Shown here: positions 9,927-20,036 of the stretch, in pieces
Position numbering within the stretch: position 1 is the first letter of the stretch
Layout of the letters: each line of letters begins with the position of its first letter
Origin: Ralstonia sp. RRA
GTDB taxonomy: Bacteria; Pseudomonadota; Gammaproteobacteria; Burkholderiales; Burkholderiaceae
Reading direction: 5' to 3'
Length of the DNA: 64,000 nucleotides
Assembly (NCBI RefSeq): GCF_037023145.1
Contig: NZ_CP146092.1
Span: forward strand, 1,178,001-1,242,000
The notes under the pieces: generated by a model
What the model saw: the letters and a program-made list of their open reading frames with translations, nothing else
Told to the model about the DNA's origin: nothing
Databases searched by the model: none
Made by a program: the position numbers and the translations under genes

Positions 9927-11009
9927 TCAGCCAGGCGTCTCCCCGGTTGCGTCAATGGAGGTTGGGTCTTTGCGATCCGCACGTGCGCGGCGTTTGCGAG
10001 GCGTCGCCGCCTGACGCGTCATGCCCAGGTGCCAACGCAGGAAACAGGTCATCTCGTCTTGCGCGACGGCGCTCATGGCAATCGAGTCATGGCAGGCCTC
10101 GCTCACGCGTACGACTTGCGTAGCCACGCCCGCTTCAATGAGGGCAGTGGCGTAGCGCTCGGCCTCGGTGCGCAGCAGGTCTTGCGGCGCGGTCAGCAGC
10201 AGGGCTGGGGGCAGGCCCTGCAGGCGGCGCGATTCCACCGGTGCGGCATACGGATGCACGCGTTCGGTCGGGCGGGGCAGGTACTGGCGATAGCAATCAG
10301 CGCAGACTTCGGCCGAGTTGGTGGCATTGGCCAGGTGATCGGGGCGCACGCGCGCCATGGTCGGGTCCAGCATGGGGGCGATCAGCACCTGCGCACGCAG
10401 GTTGGGGCCGCCACGGTCACGCGCGATCATCGTCAATGCGGCTGACAAGTTGCCGCCCGCATCGTGACCGGCCACGGCCATGCGGCGGCGGTCGATGCCC
10501 CATGCGGCGGCATGCTCAGCCATGCAGCACAGCGCGGCGTATACGTCTTCGGGCGCAGCAGGGAAGGGCGCTGCCGGTGCCAGTGAATAGCCGACCGTCA
10601 CCACCACCGCGGGCAGCGTGGCCGCCAGATGGCGCGCGGGGGCATCCGCATCGTCGATCGAGCCATTCACGAAGCCGCCGCCATGGAGATACAGCACAGC
10701 CGACTGGCGTAGCGGCGCAGCCTCGTCCGCGTGAAATTCGGGGCGGAACACGCGCAGCCGGATGCGGTTGGCGTAGCCCTGGGTCCAATAATCCTCGGCC
10801 CGCACCTCGCGTGGCAGGGCATCCCCCGGTTTTCCGGCGGGCAGTCGTTGCTCAGGCAACGTGCATGCTGCGCTGCGCAAATGGTGATTCCGTGCAACAT
10901 TTGTGGCGCCGTTGGCGGAGAGCGAACGCTCTGCGCGAACATCGGCCGAAGCCGGCGAGGTGGCGAGCGAGCGATCCGAAACAACCAGACGCGGTGGAGA
11001 AGAACCCAT
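9927..11009 (-). CDS. llpE: LlpE-like alpha/beta hydrolase (HSL family) with Asp at the nucleophile position
   Basis: This 360-residue protein belongs to the hormone-sensitive-lipase branch of alpha/beta hydrolases. The oxyanion motif HGGGF is at residues 109-113, the candidate acid is D277 and the candidate histidine is H307. The nucleophile elbow, normally G-D-S-A-G-G, reads G-H-D-A-G-G (181-186), so the catalytic serine is replaced by D183. The codon is GAT, not a serine codon. The gene is first in the efflux operon, 109 bp before the adaptor, as llpE is in Burkholderia bpeEF and ceoAB loci. The N-terminal 60 residues are low-complexity and the start has a weak ribosome site, so translation may begin further in. 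The C-terminus is Arg/Lys-rich. Confidence 0.8.
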   Translation of the reverse strand: MGSSPPRLVVSDRSLATSPASADVRAERSLSANGATNVARNHHLRSAACTLPEQRLPAGKPGDALPREVRAEDYWTQGYANRIRLRVFRPEFHADEAAPLRQSAVLYLHGGGFVNGSIDDADAPARHLAATLPAVVVTVGYSLAPAAPFPAAPEDVYAALCCMAEHAAAWGIDRRRMAVAGHDAGGNLSAALTMIARDRGGPNLRAQVLIAPMLDPTMARVRPDHLANATNSAEVCADCYRQYLPRPTERVHPYAAPVESRRLQGLPPALLLTAPQDLLRTEAERYATALIEAGVATQVVRVSEACHDSIAMSAVAQDEMTCFLRWHLGMTRQAATPRKRRARADRKDPTSIDATGETPG

Positions 11010-11093
11010 GATGTCAGGCGGGGCTTACCTTTGCGGATAACCCGGATGTCGATGGGCTGAATGATGGTGATTAGACGATCGCCGATAAATGCC

Positions 11094-11099
11094 TATAAT
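11094..11099 (+). promoter_or_regulatory. Perfect -10 element (TATAAT), probable promoter of the LysR gene
   Basis: TATAAT lies in the divergent region, about 225 bp before the LysR start. No good -35 is present at 17 bp, which fits an activator-dependent or weak promoter. Flanking GTGATTAG and CTATTAGTCAC segments form a loose inverted repeat that could be part of a LysR site. The rest of the 315-bp intergenic stretch (11010-11324) shows nothing else I can name. Confidence 0.45.
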
Positions 11100-11324
11100 C
11101 GGACATCACTATTAGTCACAGCCGAACAATCAAAATCCACGGTTGTGCTACAAAGTGGCATTGCTCGAGGCCGATCTTATTGCGCTGCAAAATCCCTGCG
11201 CGCAGCAATGTTTATTCATCGAGCCAACCGGGTGCACCCCTTCAGATTCCACAGGTCCAGCACATTGCCGTTCTGATTCCGGCAGTGCGCCCGCCCCGTG
11301 GAGTCCGACCCTCAGGAGCCGCAG

Positions 11325-12269
11325 ATGGATCGATTGCAGGCGATGCAGGTTTTCACGCGCGTTGTGGAAGCCAGCAGTTTCACCAAGGCTGCCGACAGCC
11401 TTCAGTTACCTCGCGCCACGGTGACGAACCTGGTGCAAAGCCTTGAGGCGCATCTCGGCGTGCGCCTGCTGCACCGGACCACGCGCCGGGTGAATGTCAC
11501 TGCTGACGGTGCGGCTTATTACGAGCGCTGCGTGCGGCTGCTCGGTGACTTGGAAGAGACCGAAGCCGCGTTTTCGCAAAGCGCATCGGGCGCGCGCGGC
11601 ACGTTGCGTATCGACGTGCCCGGCTCGATTGGCAAACGGTTGCTGGTACCGCGTATCCGTGATTTTCATGACGCGTACCCCGATCTTCAGCTCGAGATCG
11701 GCATGAGCGACCGCACCGTCGACCTCGTGCAGGAAGGCGTGGATTGCGCCGTGCGTGTGGGTGAGTTGCAGGATTCCAGCCTGGTGGCGCGCCGCATCGG
11801 CCAGCTGTCGATGGTGAACTGCGCCTCGCCGGAGTACCTCGCGCGGCATGGCACGCCCACGACGCTGGAGGATCTGCAGGATCACACGGCGGTGAACTAC
11901 TTCTCGCCGCGCAATGGCCGCCGCATGGATTGGGATTTCATCATCGATGGCCAGAAGCAGATCCACAAGGTGCGCGGCATGGTGTCCGTCAACGATGCGG
12001 AATCTGCCGTGGCGTGCGGGTTGCATGGCCTGGGGCTGATGCAGACGGCGCGCTTCCTGGTGTACGAGCACCTGATGTCGGGCGCTCTGGTGGAGGTGCT
12101 GCCGGACTACATCTCGGAGTCGTTGCCGGTGTCGGTCATCTATCCGCATAACCGCCATCTGTCGCCCAAGGTGCGCGTGTTTGTGGACTGGGTAGCGACA
12201 CTGTTTGCCGACCATCCGTGCCTGCAGCTCAAGGAAAATCCACGGCTGCAGATTGTTAGCGCCGCCTGA
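11325..12269 (+). CDS. bpeT: LysR-type regulator of the efflux operon (BpeT/CeoR-like)
   Basis: The protein has 314 residues from the ATG at 11325, which has AGGAG seven bases upstream. An in-frame start 27 bp earlier lacks this. The N-terminal winged helix (residues 1-60, MDRLQAMQVFTRVVEASSFT...) is followed by the periplasmic-binding-like effector domain (about 90-295). The gene is divergent from the hydrolase-pump operon, the arrangement of bpeT and ceoR, which activate the adjacent pump operon in response to a small effector (salicylate in one Burkholderia case). Assignment as the local regulator is inferred from synteny. Confidence 0.88.
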   Translation: MDRLQAMQVFTRVVEASSFTKAADSLQLPRATVTNLVQSLEAHLGVRLLHRTTRRVNVTADGAAYYERCVRLLGDLEETEAAFSQSASGARGTLRIDVPGSIGKRLLVPRIRDFHDAYPDLQLEIGMSDRTVDLVQEGVDCAVRVGELQDSSLVARRIGQLSMVNCASPEYLARHGTPTTLEDLQDHTAVNYFSPRNGRRMDWDFIIDGQKQIHKVRGMVSVNDAESAVACGLHGLGLMQTARFLVYEHLMSGALVEVLPDYISESLPVSVIYPHNRHLSPKVRVFVDWVATLFADHPCLQLKENPRLQIVSAA

Positions 12270-12292
12270 ACAGTCTTTTTTCGGAAGTCACA

Positions 12293-12321
12293 TTTATCAA
12301 TCGGGAGCAACGATCTATTCT
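12293..12321 (+). promoter_or_regulatory. Possible sigma-70 promoter of the repeat-protein gene
   Basis: TTTATC and TATTCT are separated by 17 bp, giving a leader of about 40 nt before the ATG at 12369. The -35 match is weak. The gene's ribosome site is AAGGA, seven bases before the start. Confidence 0.35.
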
Positions 12322-12368
12322 GGGTTCCAAGCGCAACACAACGAGCGCAACCGAACAAGGAAACGATC

Positions 12369-12773
12369 ATGAACTCCCGTCTCTCCTCCCTCTTCTCCCG
12401 CCGCGCTGCACTGGCCCTGGTGGCTACGCTGTCGGCTTCCGCAACCCTGCTGTCGGCCCAACCGGCAGCAGCTTCGGAGCAGCCCAACTTCGACGCACCG
12501 GCTGCCACACAGGCCGGCCGTTTCGATCCGTACACACAAGGCGCAGATCGTCAGGCCGACACCTACGGCTATCTGTCCCGCGCGGGTGATCGATTCGATC
12601 CGTACAGCCAAGGTGCAGACCGCCAAGCCGATACGTACGGCTATCTGTCCCGCGCAGGTGATCGCTTCGACCCGTATAGCCAAGGCGCCGACCGCCAGGC
12701 GGATACCTACGGTTACCTGGCATGGAATGGCGACACCAGCTACCCGAACGGCAGCACCGCGTCGCGCGTTTAA
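12369..12773 (+). CDS. Small secreted protein with three 24-residue tandem repeats
   Basis: This 134-residue protein begins with a Sec-type signal peptide (cleavage near AAAS, residues 33-36). Residues 51-74, 75-98 and 99-122 are three near-identical 24-residue repeats. Each opens RFDPY, continues QGADRQADTYGYL and ends with GD. A short tail (TSYPNGSTASRV) follows. The DNA copies differ at many third codon positions while the residues stay fixed, so selection acts on the protein and it is truly translated. There is no cysteine and no membrane helix after the signal. I do not recognise the family. The acidic/aromatic repeats suggest a periplasmic or extracellular ligand- or metal-binding role, but that is speculation. 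It is monocistronic, with its own terminator. Confidence 0.8.
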   Translation: MNSRLSSLFSRRAALALVATLSASATLLSAQPAAASEQPNFDAPAATQAGRFDPYTQGADRQADTYGYLSRAGDRFDPYSQGADRQADTYGYLSRAGDRFDPYSQGADRQADTYGYLAWNGDTSYPNGSTASRV

Positions 12774-12805
12774 ACCGCACCCCTGATTTCTCCTCCCTTG
12801 TTGTG

Positions 12806-12836
12806 GCGTGACTGAATAGGTCACGCTTTTTTTTTT
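12806..12836 (+). terminator. Rho-independent terminator after the repeat-protein gene
   Basis: The stem GCGTGAC / GTCACGC encloses a 7-nt loop and is followed by ten T residues. It lies 33 bp past the stop codon. Confidence 0.9.
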
Positions 12837-12851
12837 GTTTTCGCGAGCGCG

Positions 12852-13083
12852 GAGCTCAACCGTCCAAGCGTCGAGAAAAAAGCTCGGGACGCCGAGCTCA
12901 GAACTCCAAGTGCCAAGCAAAAAGCTCGGAACGTCGAGCTCAGAACTCCAAGCGCCAAGCAAAAAGCTCGGAACGTCGAGCTCAGAACTCCAAGCGCCGA
13001 GCAAAAAGCTTGGAGCGCCGAGCTCAGAACCCCAAGCGCCGAGCAAAAAGCTCGGAACGTCGAGCTCAGAACTCCAAGCGCCG
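12852..13083. repeat. 42-bp tandem repeat array, five full copies plus a partial sixth
   Basis: The copies start at 12852, 12894, 12936, 12978 and 13020, with a partial one at 13062. Each opens with the palindrome GAGCTC, contains CAGAACTCCAAGCGCC and an A5 run, and ends CGGAACGTC. At each junction AGCTCG and CGAGCT form a 6-bp hairpin around a 6-nt loop. On the minus strand the hairpin is followed by a T run, like a small terminator. One junction (13009-13025) has a single stem mismatch when read on the minus strand. The unit is 14 codons, so open frames run through it on both strands, but neither has a convincing start or domain. The DNA from the array to the next gene (13084-13274) shows no feature I can support. 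Confidence 0.9.
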
Positions 13084-13274
13084 AACTCGGAATCTGGAAG
13101 TCACGGAGCTCAGGACCCTGGACATGACATTCCAGCCTTCACGCGTGGCGCTCAAAGCCCGGTGTGCGGCGTTGGGGGGGGCCGCGCAGGGCCTGGCCCT
13201 CCAGTCGCCACGCAGCGATCTCCGTGTGAGGGCGGGCTGCGCTGTCAGGGCGGCAATGGCGGGTTGAGAGTATC

Positions 13275-14048
13275 GTGGCAGTCATGCAGACCGTCGCTTT
13301 CACGTTCGATGCCGACCTGACGCCGCTTTTGCCATCGGCCTTGCGCGGACACACCATTGCGCGTGCCTGGGCATCCGGCGCCACGCTCAAGCACGCCATT
13401 GAGGCGCTTGGCGTGCCGCATACGGAAATCGGCCAGGTGCTCGTCGATGGCCATGTGGAGGTGCTCGAAGCCATGCTGCCGGTGCATGGGCATGTTGTGG
13501 TGTCCGCCGTGGAACCCGCGCTGCCGAGCGAGCCGCTGCGCTTTCTGTGCGACGCGCACCTGGGCGCCACCGCCCGCCTGCTGCGCATGGCTGGTTTCGA
13601 TACCGCCTACGACAACAATTACGCCGACGCCGCCATCGAAGCCCTGGCGCAGGAGGAAGACTGGGTCATCCTGTCGCGCGATCGCGAGTTGCTCAAGCGG
13701 CGGGGTATCCGGCGTGGTGCGTTTATCCGCGCGCAGGTGCCGCAAGAGCAGATGCGTGAGATCGTGGCGCGCTTCCAGCTGGCCGGTGTCGCCAAGCCGT
13801 TTTCGCGCTGCCTGGAGTGCAACGTGCCACTGCGCATGCTGAGTGTGGAAGAGGCCGCAGCCAGTGTGCCCTTGCGTGTGCGCGAGCGGCAGCGCCTGTT
13901 CAGCACCTGCGATGTCTGCCGACGTGTCTACTGGCCGGGCTCGCACTGGATGCGCATGAATGCTGTGCTGGCCGGCATGCTGGCGCCGCAGGACGACGAG
14001 GCACCGAACATCGAGCACATCCTGCGCAGCGGTAGCGCTGGCGCTTGA
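13275..14048 (+). CDS. Mut7-C RNase-domain protein with N-terminal ubiquitin-like domain
   Basis: In this 257-residue protein, residues 1-80 look like the ubiquitin/ThiS-like domain often fused to Mut7-C (DLTPLLPSALRG...VLVDGHVEVLEAMLPV). Residues 88-165 carry the PIN-like Mut7-C fold with conserved acids (FLCDAHLG, D93; SRDREL, D136). A zinc ribbon follows (C179-x2-C182 and C212-x2-C215). The Mut7-C domain is predicted to be an RNase, and its bacterial substrate is not established. The start is either GTG at 13275 (GAGAG four bases upstream) or ATG at 13284. The gene appears to stand alone and meets ohr head-on at a bidirectional terminator. Confidence 0.85.
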   Translation: MAVMQTVAFTFDADLTPLLPSALRGHTIARAWASGATLKHAIEALGVPHTEIGQVLVDGHVEVLEAMLPVHGHVVVSAVEPALPSEPLRFLCDAHLGATARLLRMAGFDTAYDNNYADAAIEALAQEEDWVILSRDRELLKRRGIRRGAFIRAQVPQEQMREIVARFQLAGVAKPFSRCLECNVPLRMLSVEEAAASVPLRVRERQRLFSTCDVCRRVYWPGSHWMRMNAVLAGMLAPQDDEAPNIEHILRSGSAGA

Positions 14049-14052
14049 ATGC

Positions 14053-14086
14053 AAAACGCCCGCCGTGTCACCACCGGCGGGCGTTT
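14053..14086. terminator. Bidirectional terminator between the Mut7-C gene and ohr
   Basis: The perfect 10-bp stem ACGCCCGCCG / CGGCGGGCGT has a 9-nt loop. It is flanked by an A run on the left and a T run on the right, so it can act on both convergent genes. Confidence 0.9.
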
Positions 14087-14111
14087 CTACTGCATGCAAT
14101 CGCTCAAACCA

Positions 14112-14537
14112 TCAGACCAGATTCAGACGCACGTCGATGTTGCCGCGCGTGGCGTTCGAATACGGGCAGACGATGTGGGCGCGCTCGATCAGCGTTTGCG
14201 CTTCGGCGCAGTCCATGCCGGGCAGGCTGATGGCCAGGTCGACTTCGATACCGAAGCCATTGGGGATCGGGCCGATGCCCACGGTGCCCTGCACGCTTGC
14301 ATCCGCCGGGATGCGCAGCTTGTCGCGTGCCGCGACGAACTTCATCGCGCCGATGAAGCAGGCGCTATAGCCGGCAGCAAACAGTTGCTCGGGGTTGGTG
14401 CCTTGACCACCGGCACCGCCGAGTTCACGCGGCGTGGACAGGCTCAGATCCAGGCGGCCATCGGCGGTGGTGGCGCGGCCATCACGGCCACCGGTGACGT
14501 TGGCTTGGGCACGGTAGACGACGTTTTCGATCGACAT
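14112..14537 (-). CDS. ohr: Organic hydroperoxide resistance protein Ohr
   Basis: This 141-residue OsmC/Ohr-family thiol peroxidase reduces organic and fatty-acid hydroperoxides in the cytoplasm using lipoyl groups. The two redox cysteines are in GYSACFIGA (C60) and IVCPYSNAT (C124), spaced as in characterised Ohr. It starts at ATG 14537 with AGGAGA just upstream. It is transcribed separately from ohrR, which lies upstream on the same strand. Its promoter overlaps an AT-rich palindrome that should be the OhrR operator. Confidence 0.96.
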   Translation of the reverse strand: MSIENVVYRAQANVTGGRDGRATTADGRLDLSLSTPRELGGAGGQGTNPEQLFAAGYSACFIGAMKFVAARDKLRIPADASVQGTVGIGPIPNGFGIEVDLAISLPGMDCAEAQTLIERAHIVCPYSNATRGNIDVRLNLV

Positions 14538-14618
14538 GGCAGTTCTCCTGATAAAGGTTTGGGAGCGGAGTGCAACGGCCGTCGAAGCCGTGGCACCAGG
14601 GTTGCAATAGTTTGCTAT

Positions 14619-14636
14619 TAAATAGCGTGCTATTTA
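14619..14636 (-). promoter_or_regulatory. OhrR operator in the ohr promoter
   Basis: TAAATAGC-GT-GCTATTTA is a perfect inverted repeat with 8-bp arms. On the minus strand it lies between TTGAAG (-35-like, 14641-14646) and overlaps TTTAAT (-10-like). A weaker second copy (AATAG...CTATT) follows at 14606-14619. The core ATAGC/GCTAT is shared with the ohrR promoter. Confidence 0.8.
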
Positions 14637-14644
14637 TTTGCTTC

Positions 14645-14671
14645 AAAAAAACGGGTGCGTTGCGGCACCCG
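14645..14671 (-). terminator. Terminator of ohrR
   Basis: On the minus strand CGGGTGC and GCACCCG form a 7-bp stem with a 6-nt loop, followed by seven T residues. The end of the T run adjoins the TTGAAG that serves as the ohr -35. Confidence 0.85.
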
Positions 14672-14696
14672 CGGGGGTATTGGTGTTGCTCATGCG

Positions 14697-15158
14697 TCAG
14701 GCGGCATGCTTGAAGAGCCGCCTGCGCAGGTCATTCAACTGTGTCCGCAAGGATTCGATCTCCCCGGGCGCGCATTCTGCGGCGGCACCGATGCAGTTCG
14801 GCACATCCTTGGCGCGTTCCTGCAGCTGCCAGCCCGCGTCGGTCAGCGAGATGATCACCTGGCGTTCGTCTTCCTCGGAGCGGTGACGCTCGATCACGCC
14901 CGCAGCCTCCAGCCGCTTGAGCATGGGGGTGAGGGTGGCGGAATCGAGAAACAACCGGTCGCCGATGGCCGACACGGTTTGCGCATCGTTTTCCCACAGC
15001 ACCAGCATGACCAGGTATTGCGGATACGTCAGGCCCAGAGGCTTGAGCAGCGTCCGATACACCTTGTTCAACCCGATCATGGTCGAGTACAGCGCGAAGC
15101 ACAGCTGCACGTCCAGCGTCAGGTTCGGGTACGGAGAGGAGGTCTTGCGCGTGTCCAT
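14697..15158 (-). CDS. ohrR: MarR-family organic-peroxide sensor OhrR
   Basis: The protein has 153 residues from the ATG at 15158. The reactive peroxide-sensing cysteine is C20 in the conserved QLCFALYS motif. The winged-helix region includes TYPQYLVMLVLWE and the wing RHRSEEDERQV. In known OhrR proteins, oxidation of this Cys releases the repressor from DNA and derepresses ohr. The chosen start matches the usual distance to the Cys. A longer frame upstream would run through the promoter and operator. The promoter predicts a transcript that begins at or within a base or two of the ATG. Confidence 0.95.
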   Translation of the reverse strand: MDTRKTSSPYPNLTLDVQLCFALYSTMIGLNKVYRTLLKPLGLTYPQYLVMLVLWENDAQTVSAIGDRLFLDSATLTPMLKRLEAAGVIERHRSEEDERQVIISLTDAGWQLQERAKDVPNCIGAAAECAPGEIESLRTQLNDLRRRLFKHAA

Positions 15159-15165
15159 GTCGGGT

Positions 15166-15194
15166 ATATTAGATAGTGCGCTATCTAATAGCAA
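15166..15194 (-). promoter_or_regulatory. ohrR promoter with OhrR operator filling the spacer
   Basis: On the minus strand TTGCTA (15194-15189) and TAATAT (15171-15166) are exactly 17 bp apart. The palindrome TTAGATAG-TGCG-CTATCTAA (15169-15188) occupies the spacer, so bound OhrR would block RNA polymerase. A second small palindrome, TAGC-AA-GCTA, lies at 15189-15198. The predicted start site is about 15158-15160. Confidence 0.8.
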
Positions 15195-15233
15195 GCTAAA
15201 TTTTTGCAACGGCACCAAAGTGACGGTGCGGCC

Positions 15234-16670
15234 CTATCGTTCGGGCGGCTCGGGCGTGTTGCGAAGATCGGCCACAAAGCGCTCGCGCCAGACCGTCAGG
15301 TTGGCTGTGCGTAGTCGATCCATCATATGGGCGTAGCGCGCCTTGCGCTCTTCCAGCGGCATCGTCAGGGCGCGGTTGAGTGCCTCGGACATGCCGCGCG
15401 TGTCGTACGGGTTGACGATGAGTGCCGCATCCAGCTCGCGCGCCGCACCGGCAAAGCGTGAGAGCACCAGCACACCGGGGTCCTCAGGGTCCTGTGCGGC
15501 CACGTACTCCTTGGCAACAAGGTTCATGCCATCGCGCAGCGGCGTGACGTAGCCAACGTGTGAGGTGCGGAACAGCGCCATCAGCACGCGCCGCTCGTAT
15601 TGCTTGTTGATGTAGCGGATGGGTGTCCAGTCCAGCTCCGAATGCTTGCCGTTGATGCGCCCCGATTCTGCCTCCAGCCGCTGGCGAATCTGCTGGTAGC
15701 TCTGCACGTCCTGGCGCGAGGTCGGCGCGATCTGGATGAAGGTCACGTGCCGGCGGTGGTCTGGAAAATCGTCAAGCAGTTGCTCGAATGCGTGGAAGCG
15801 CTCAGGCAACCCTTTTGAATAGTCCAGGCGGTCCACGCTCATGATGAGTTTGGGCTGGCTGCCGTTGTGCTCGCTGCGGGGGGTGGTGCGCCGCATGAAC
15901 GGACTGAGCGGATTGCGCCGCGCCAGCGACGACATCGCCTGCTGCGCGATCTCATCCGGGTGCACGCCGATGGGGTAGACCTCTGCGCGCAGCGTGTGGC
16001 CGAACGCATGCACCGGGCCGTTCTGTTCCTTGTTCTCGACATAGCCGCGGGCCTCGCGCTCGATGTAGTCGTAAAAGGCGACGCGGTCGGTTTCGGTCTG
16101 GAAGCCGACCAGGTCGTACGCACACAGCGCGCGCATCAGCTCTTCGTGCGGTGGGATGGTCGTCAGGATTTCCGGCGCTGGAAACGGGATATGCAGGAAG
16201 AACCCGATGCGGTTGGTCAGCCCCAGTGCGCGGCATTCGGCAGCAAACGGGATCAGGTGGTAGTCGTGCACCCAGAGGATGTCGTCCGGCTCGATCAGCG
16301 CCTTGAGTTGATGTGCGAACTGCGAGTTGACGCGTCGATAGCCGTGGTACTCCTGGCGCTGAAAGCGCGCCAGATCCACGCGGTAATGGAAGATCGGCCA
16401 CAGCGTCGCGTTGGCAAAGCCGCGGTAGTACTGGTCGTAGTCGCGCCGGCTCAAGCCAACGGTGGCATAGGTGATGTTGCCCTTGGCGACGATGGCGGGC
16501 TCGCTGGATACGTTGGTGGCGCTCTGTGTCGTCACCTCGCCGCTCCAGCCGAACCAGACGCCGCCAGTCTCGCGCAGCGCATCGAACACACCCACGGCCA
16601 AGCCGCCTGCCGTTCCCTGGCCTTCGGTGATGGGCGCAACGCGGTTGGAGACGACGATGAGCCGGCTCAT
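15234..16670 (-). CDS. otsA: Trehalose-6-phosphate synthase
   Basis: This 478-residue GT20 glycosyltransferase joins UDP-glucose and glucose-6-phosphate to form trehalose-6-phosphate. Family motifs include SNRVAP at the N-terminus, [25 protein letters not shown], the [13 protein letters not shown] nucleotide-site motif and [14 protein letters not shown]. The ATG at 16670 overlaps the otsB stop in an ATGA arrangement, so the two are translationally coupled. An in-frame start 72 bp upstream would lie inside otsB. Trehalose made by OtsA and OtsB serves as an osmoprotectant. Confidence 0.96.
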   Translation of the reverse strand: MSRLIVVSNRVAPITEGQGTAGGLAVGVFDALRETGGVWFGWSGEVTTQSATNVSSEPAIVAKGNITYATVGLSRRDYDQYYRGFANATLWPIFHYRVDLARFQRQEYHGYRRVNSQFAHQLKALIEPDDILWVHDYHLIPFAAECRALGLTNRIGFFLHIPFPAPEILTTIPPHEELMRALCAYDLVGFQTETDRVAFYDYIEREARGYVENKEQNGPVHAFGHTLRAEVYPIGVHPDEIAQQAMSSLARRNPLSPFMRRTTPRSEHNGSQPKLIMSVDRLDYSKGLPERFHAFEQLLDDFPDHRRHVTFIQIAPTSRQDVQSYQQIRQRLEAESGRINGKHSELDWTPIRYINKQYERRVLMALFRTSHVGYVTPLRDGMNLVAKEYVAAQDPEDPGVLVLSRFAGAARELDAALIVNPYDTRGMSEALNRALTMPLEERKARYAHMMDRLRTANLTVWRERFVADLRNTPEPPER

Positions 16671-17464
16671 GCTGCACCACCGTTGCTCGCCACCATCGTC
16701 GACAGCCATGCGCGCAGCGCTGCCGGGTCGTGCACGCGCCACAGGGCCTGGCTTGGGCCGGTGCCGATCTTGACCGACCAGCCGTCAAGTGCGTTGACGG
16801 CGTCGAAGGCGCTCTCGTCGGTCAGGTCATCGCCGGCAAACAGTGGCGTGCGGCCCATGAACGGGCGCTCGGTCATCAGCGTGTGGACGACATCGCCCTT
16901 GCTTGCGCCGCGCGGCTTGAGCTCGACGACCATCTTGCCGGCCTGCAGCCGGATGTGGTCGGAGTAGCGGTGCGCCAGGCGATCGGCCACGGCGAGCACG
17001 GCGTTTTCAGCGGCAGGCGCATGGCGGTAATGCAGGGCGAAGGCGATGCCTTTGCCCTCCAGCATCACCCCCGCAAACTGCGCAGACAGTTGCGCGAGTT
17101 CAGCACGCAGCTCGCGCTCCATTTCGGCAAGGACATCGGCGTCGGTATTCAGACGCATGAAGCTGCCGTCGGCATAGCGCCGTTCAGCGCCGTGCACGCC
17201 GGCAATCACAAGGCCGGGCAGGGCGAGCAGGGATTCGATATCGCGCACGGTGCGCCCGCTGATGACGGCCAGCGCGCCACCGCAGGCCGCATGCAAGGCG
17301 GCCAGTGTTTCGCGCAGCGGCGCAGGGACATGCACGGCATCGGGCTGTGGTGCGATGTCGACAAGCGTACCGTCAAAGTCCAGCAGGAAGGCTGTGCGGG
17401 CAACGTCCACCTCGGGCAGAGGCGCAGCACTTGGCAGATGGGGGGATCGATCGTTCTTGGACAA
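16667..17464 (-). CDS. otsB: Trehalose-6-phosphate phosphatase
   Basis: This 265-residue HAD phosphatase removes the phosphate from trehalose-6-phosphate. The nucleophile motif is FLLDFDGTL, and GVHGAERR, KGIAFALHYR, ELKPRGASKG and FAGDDLTDE follow in the expected order. The frame's first usable start is TTG at 17464, right after an in-frame TGA. The nearby ATG at 17475 is out of frame. The true start is therefore either TTG or a GTG about 18 codons in, just before the HAD motif. The gene is first in otsBA. Confidence 0.93.
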   Translation of the reverse strand: MSKNDRSPHLPSAAPLPEVDVARTAFLLDFDGTLVDIAPQPDAVHVPAPLRETLAALHAACGGALAVISGRTVRDIESLLALPGLVIAGVHGAERRYADGSFMRLNTDADVLAEMERELRAELAQLSAQFAGVMLEGKGIAFALHYRHAPAAENAVLAVADRLAHRYSDHIRLQAGKMVVELKPRGASKGDVVHTLMTERPFMGRTPLFAGDDLTDESAFDAVNALDGWSVKIGTGPSQALWRVHDPAALRAWLSTMVASNGGAA

Positions 17465-17575
17465 ACCGGTTCATGTGAATGTGCGTGATGCGCCGTTTCA
17501 CGCAAGAACCGGACCGGCCGCGCCGGGCGTTGTCATTTCGCCATCTGCGGCCGGTTGGATGGGGGCTTGGCATGT

Positions 17576-17612
17576 AAAAACGGGCGCGGGGTGCAAATCC
17601 TTCACACCGCGC
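17576..17612 (-). terminator. Terminator of fadH
   Basis: On the minus strand GCGCGGTGTG and CACCCCGCGC pair at 9 of 10 positions around a 9-nt loop. CCG and five T residues follow. Confidence 0.75.
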
Positions 17613-17624
17613 GCGCAGCCGGCG

Positions 17625-19965
<2,341 letters not shown>

Positions 19966-20036
19966 GAGCTGCGTGTTACGCTCGGCAGGATACGCGAAAC
20001 ACCTGCTCCCGCCGGTTTTTTCCTGCATTTTCCCGC

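Noticed and set aside
12852..13083. CRISPR array
   Set aside because: Repeats are contiguous with no unique spacers, and no cas gene is near.
12315..13320. Open frames on both strands through the 42-bp array, giving 14-residue repeats
   Set aside because: The unit is a multiple of three, so any frame stays open. One frame is antisense to the repeat-protein gene and the other starts in a terminator T run without a ribosome site.
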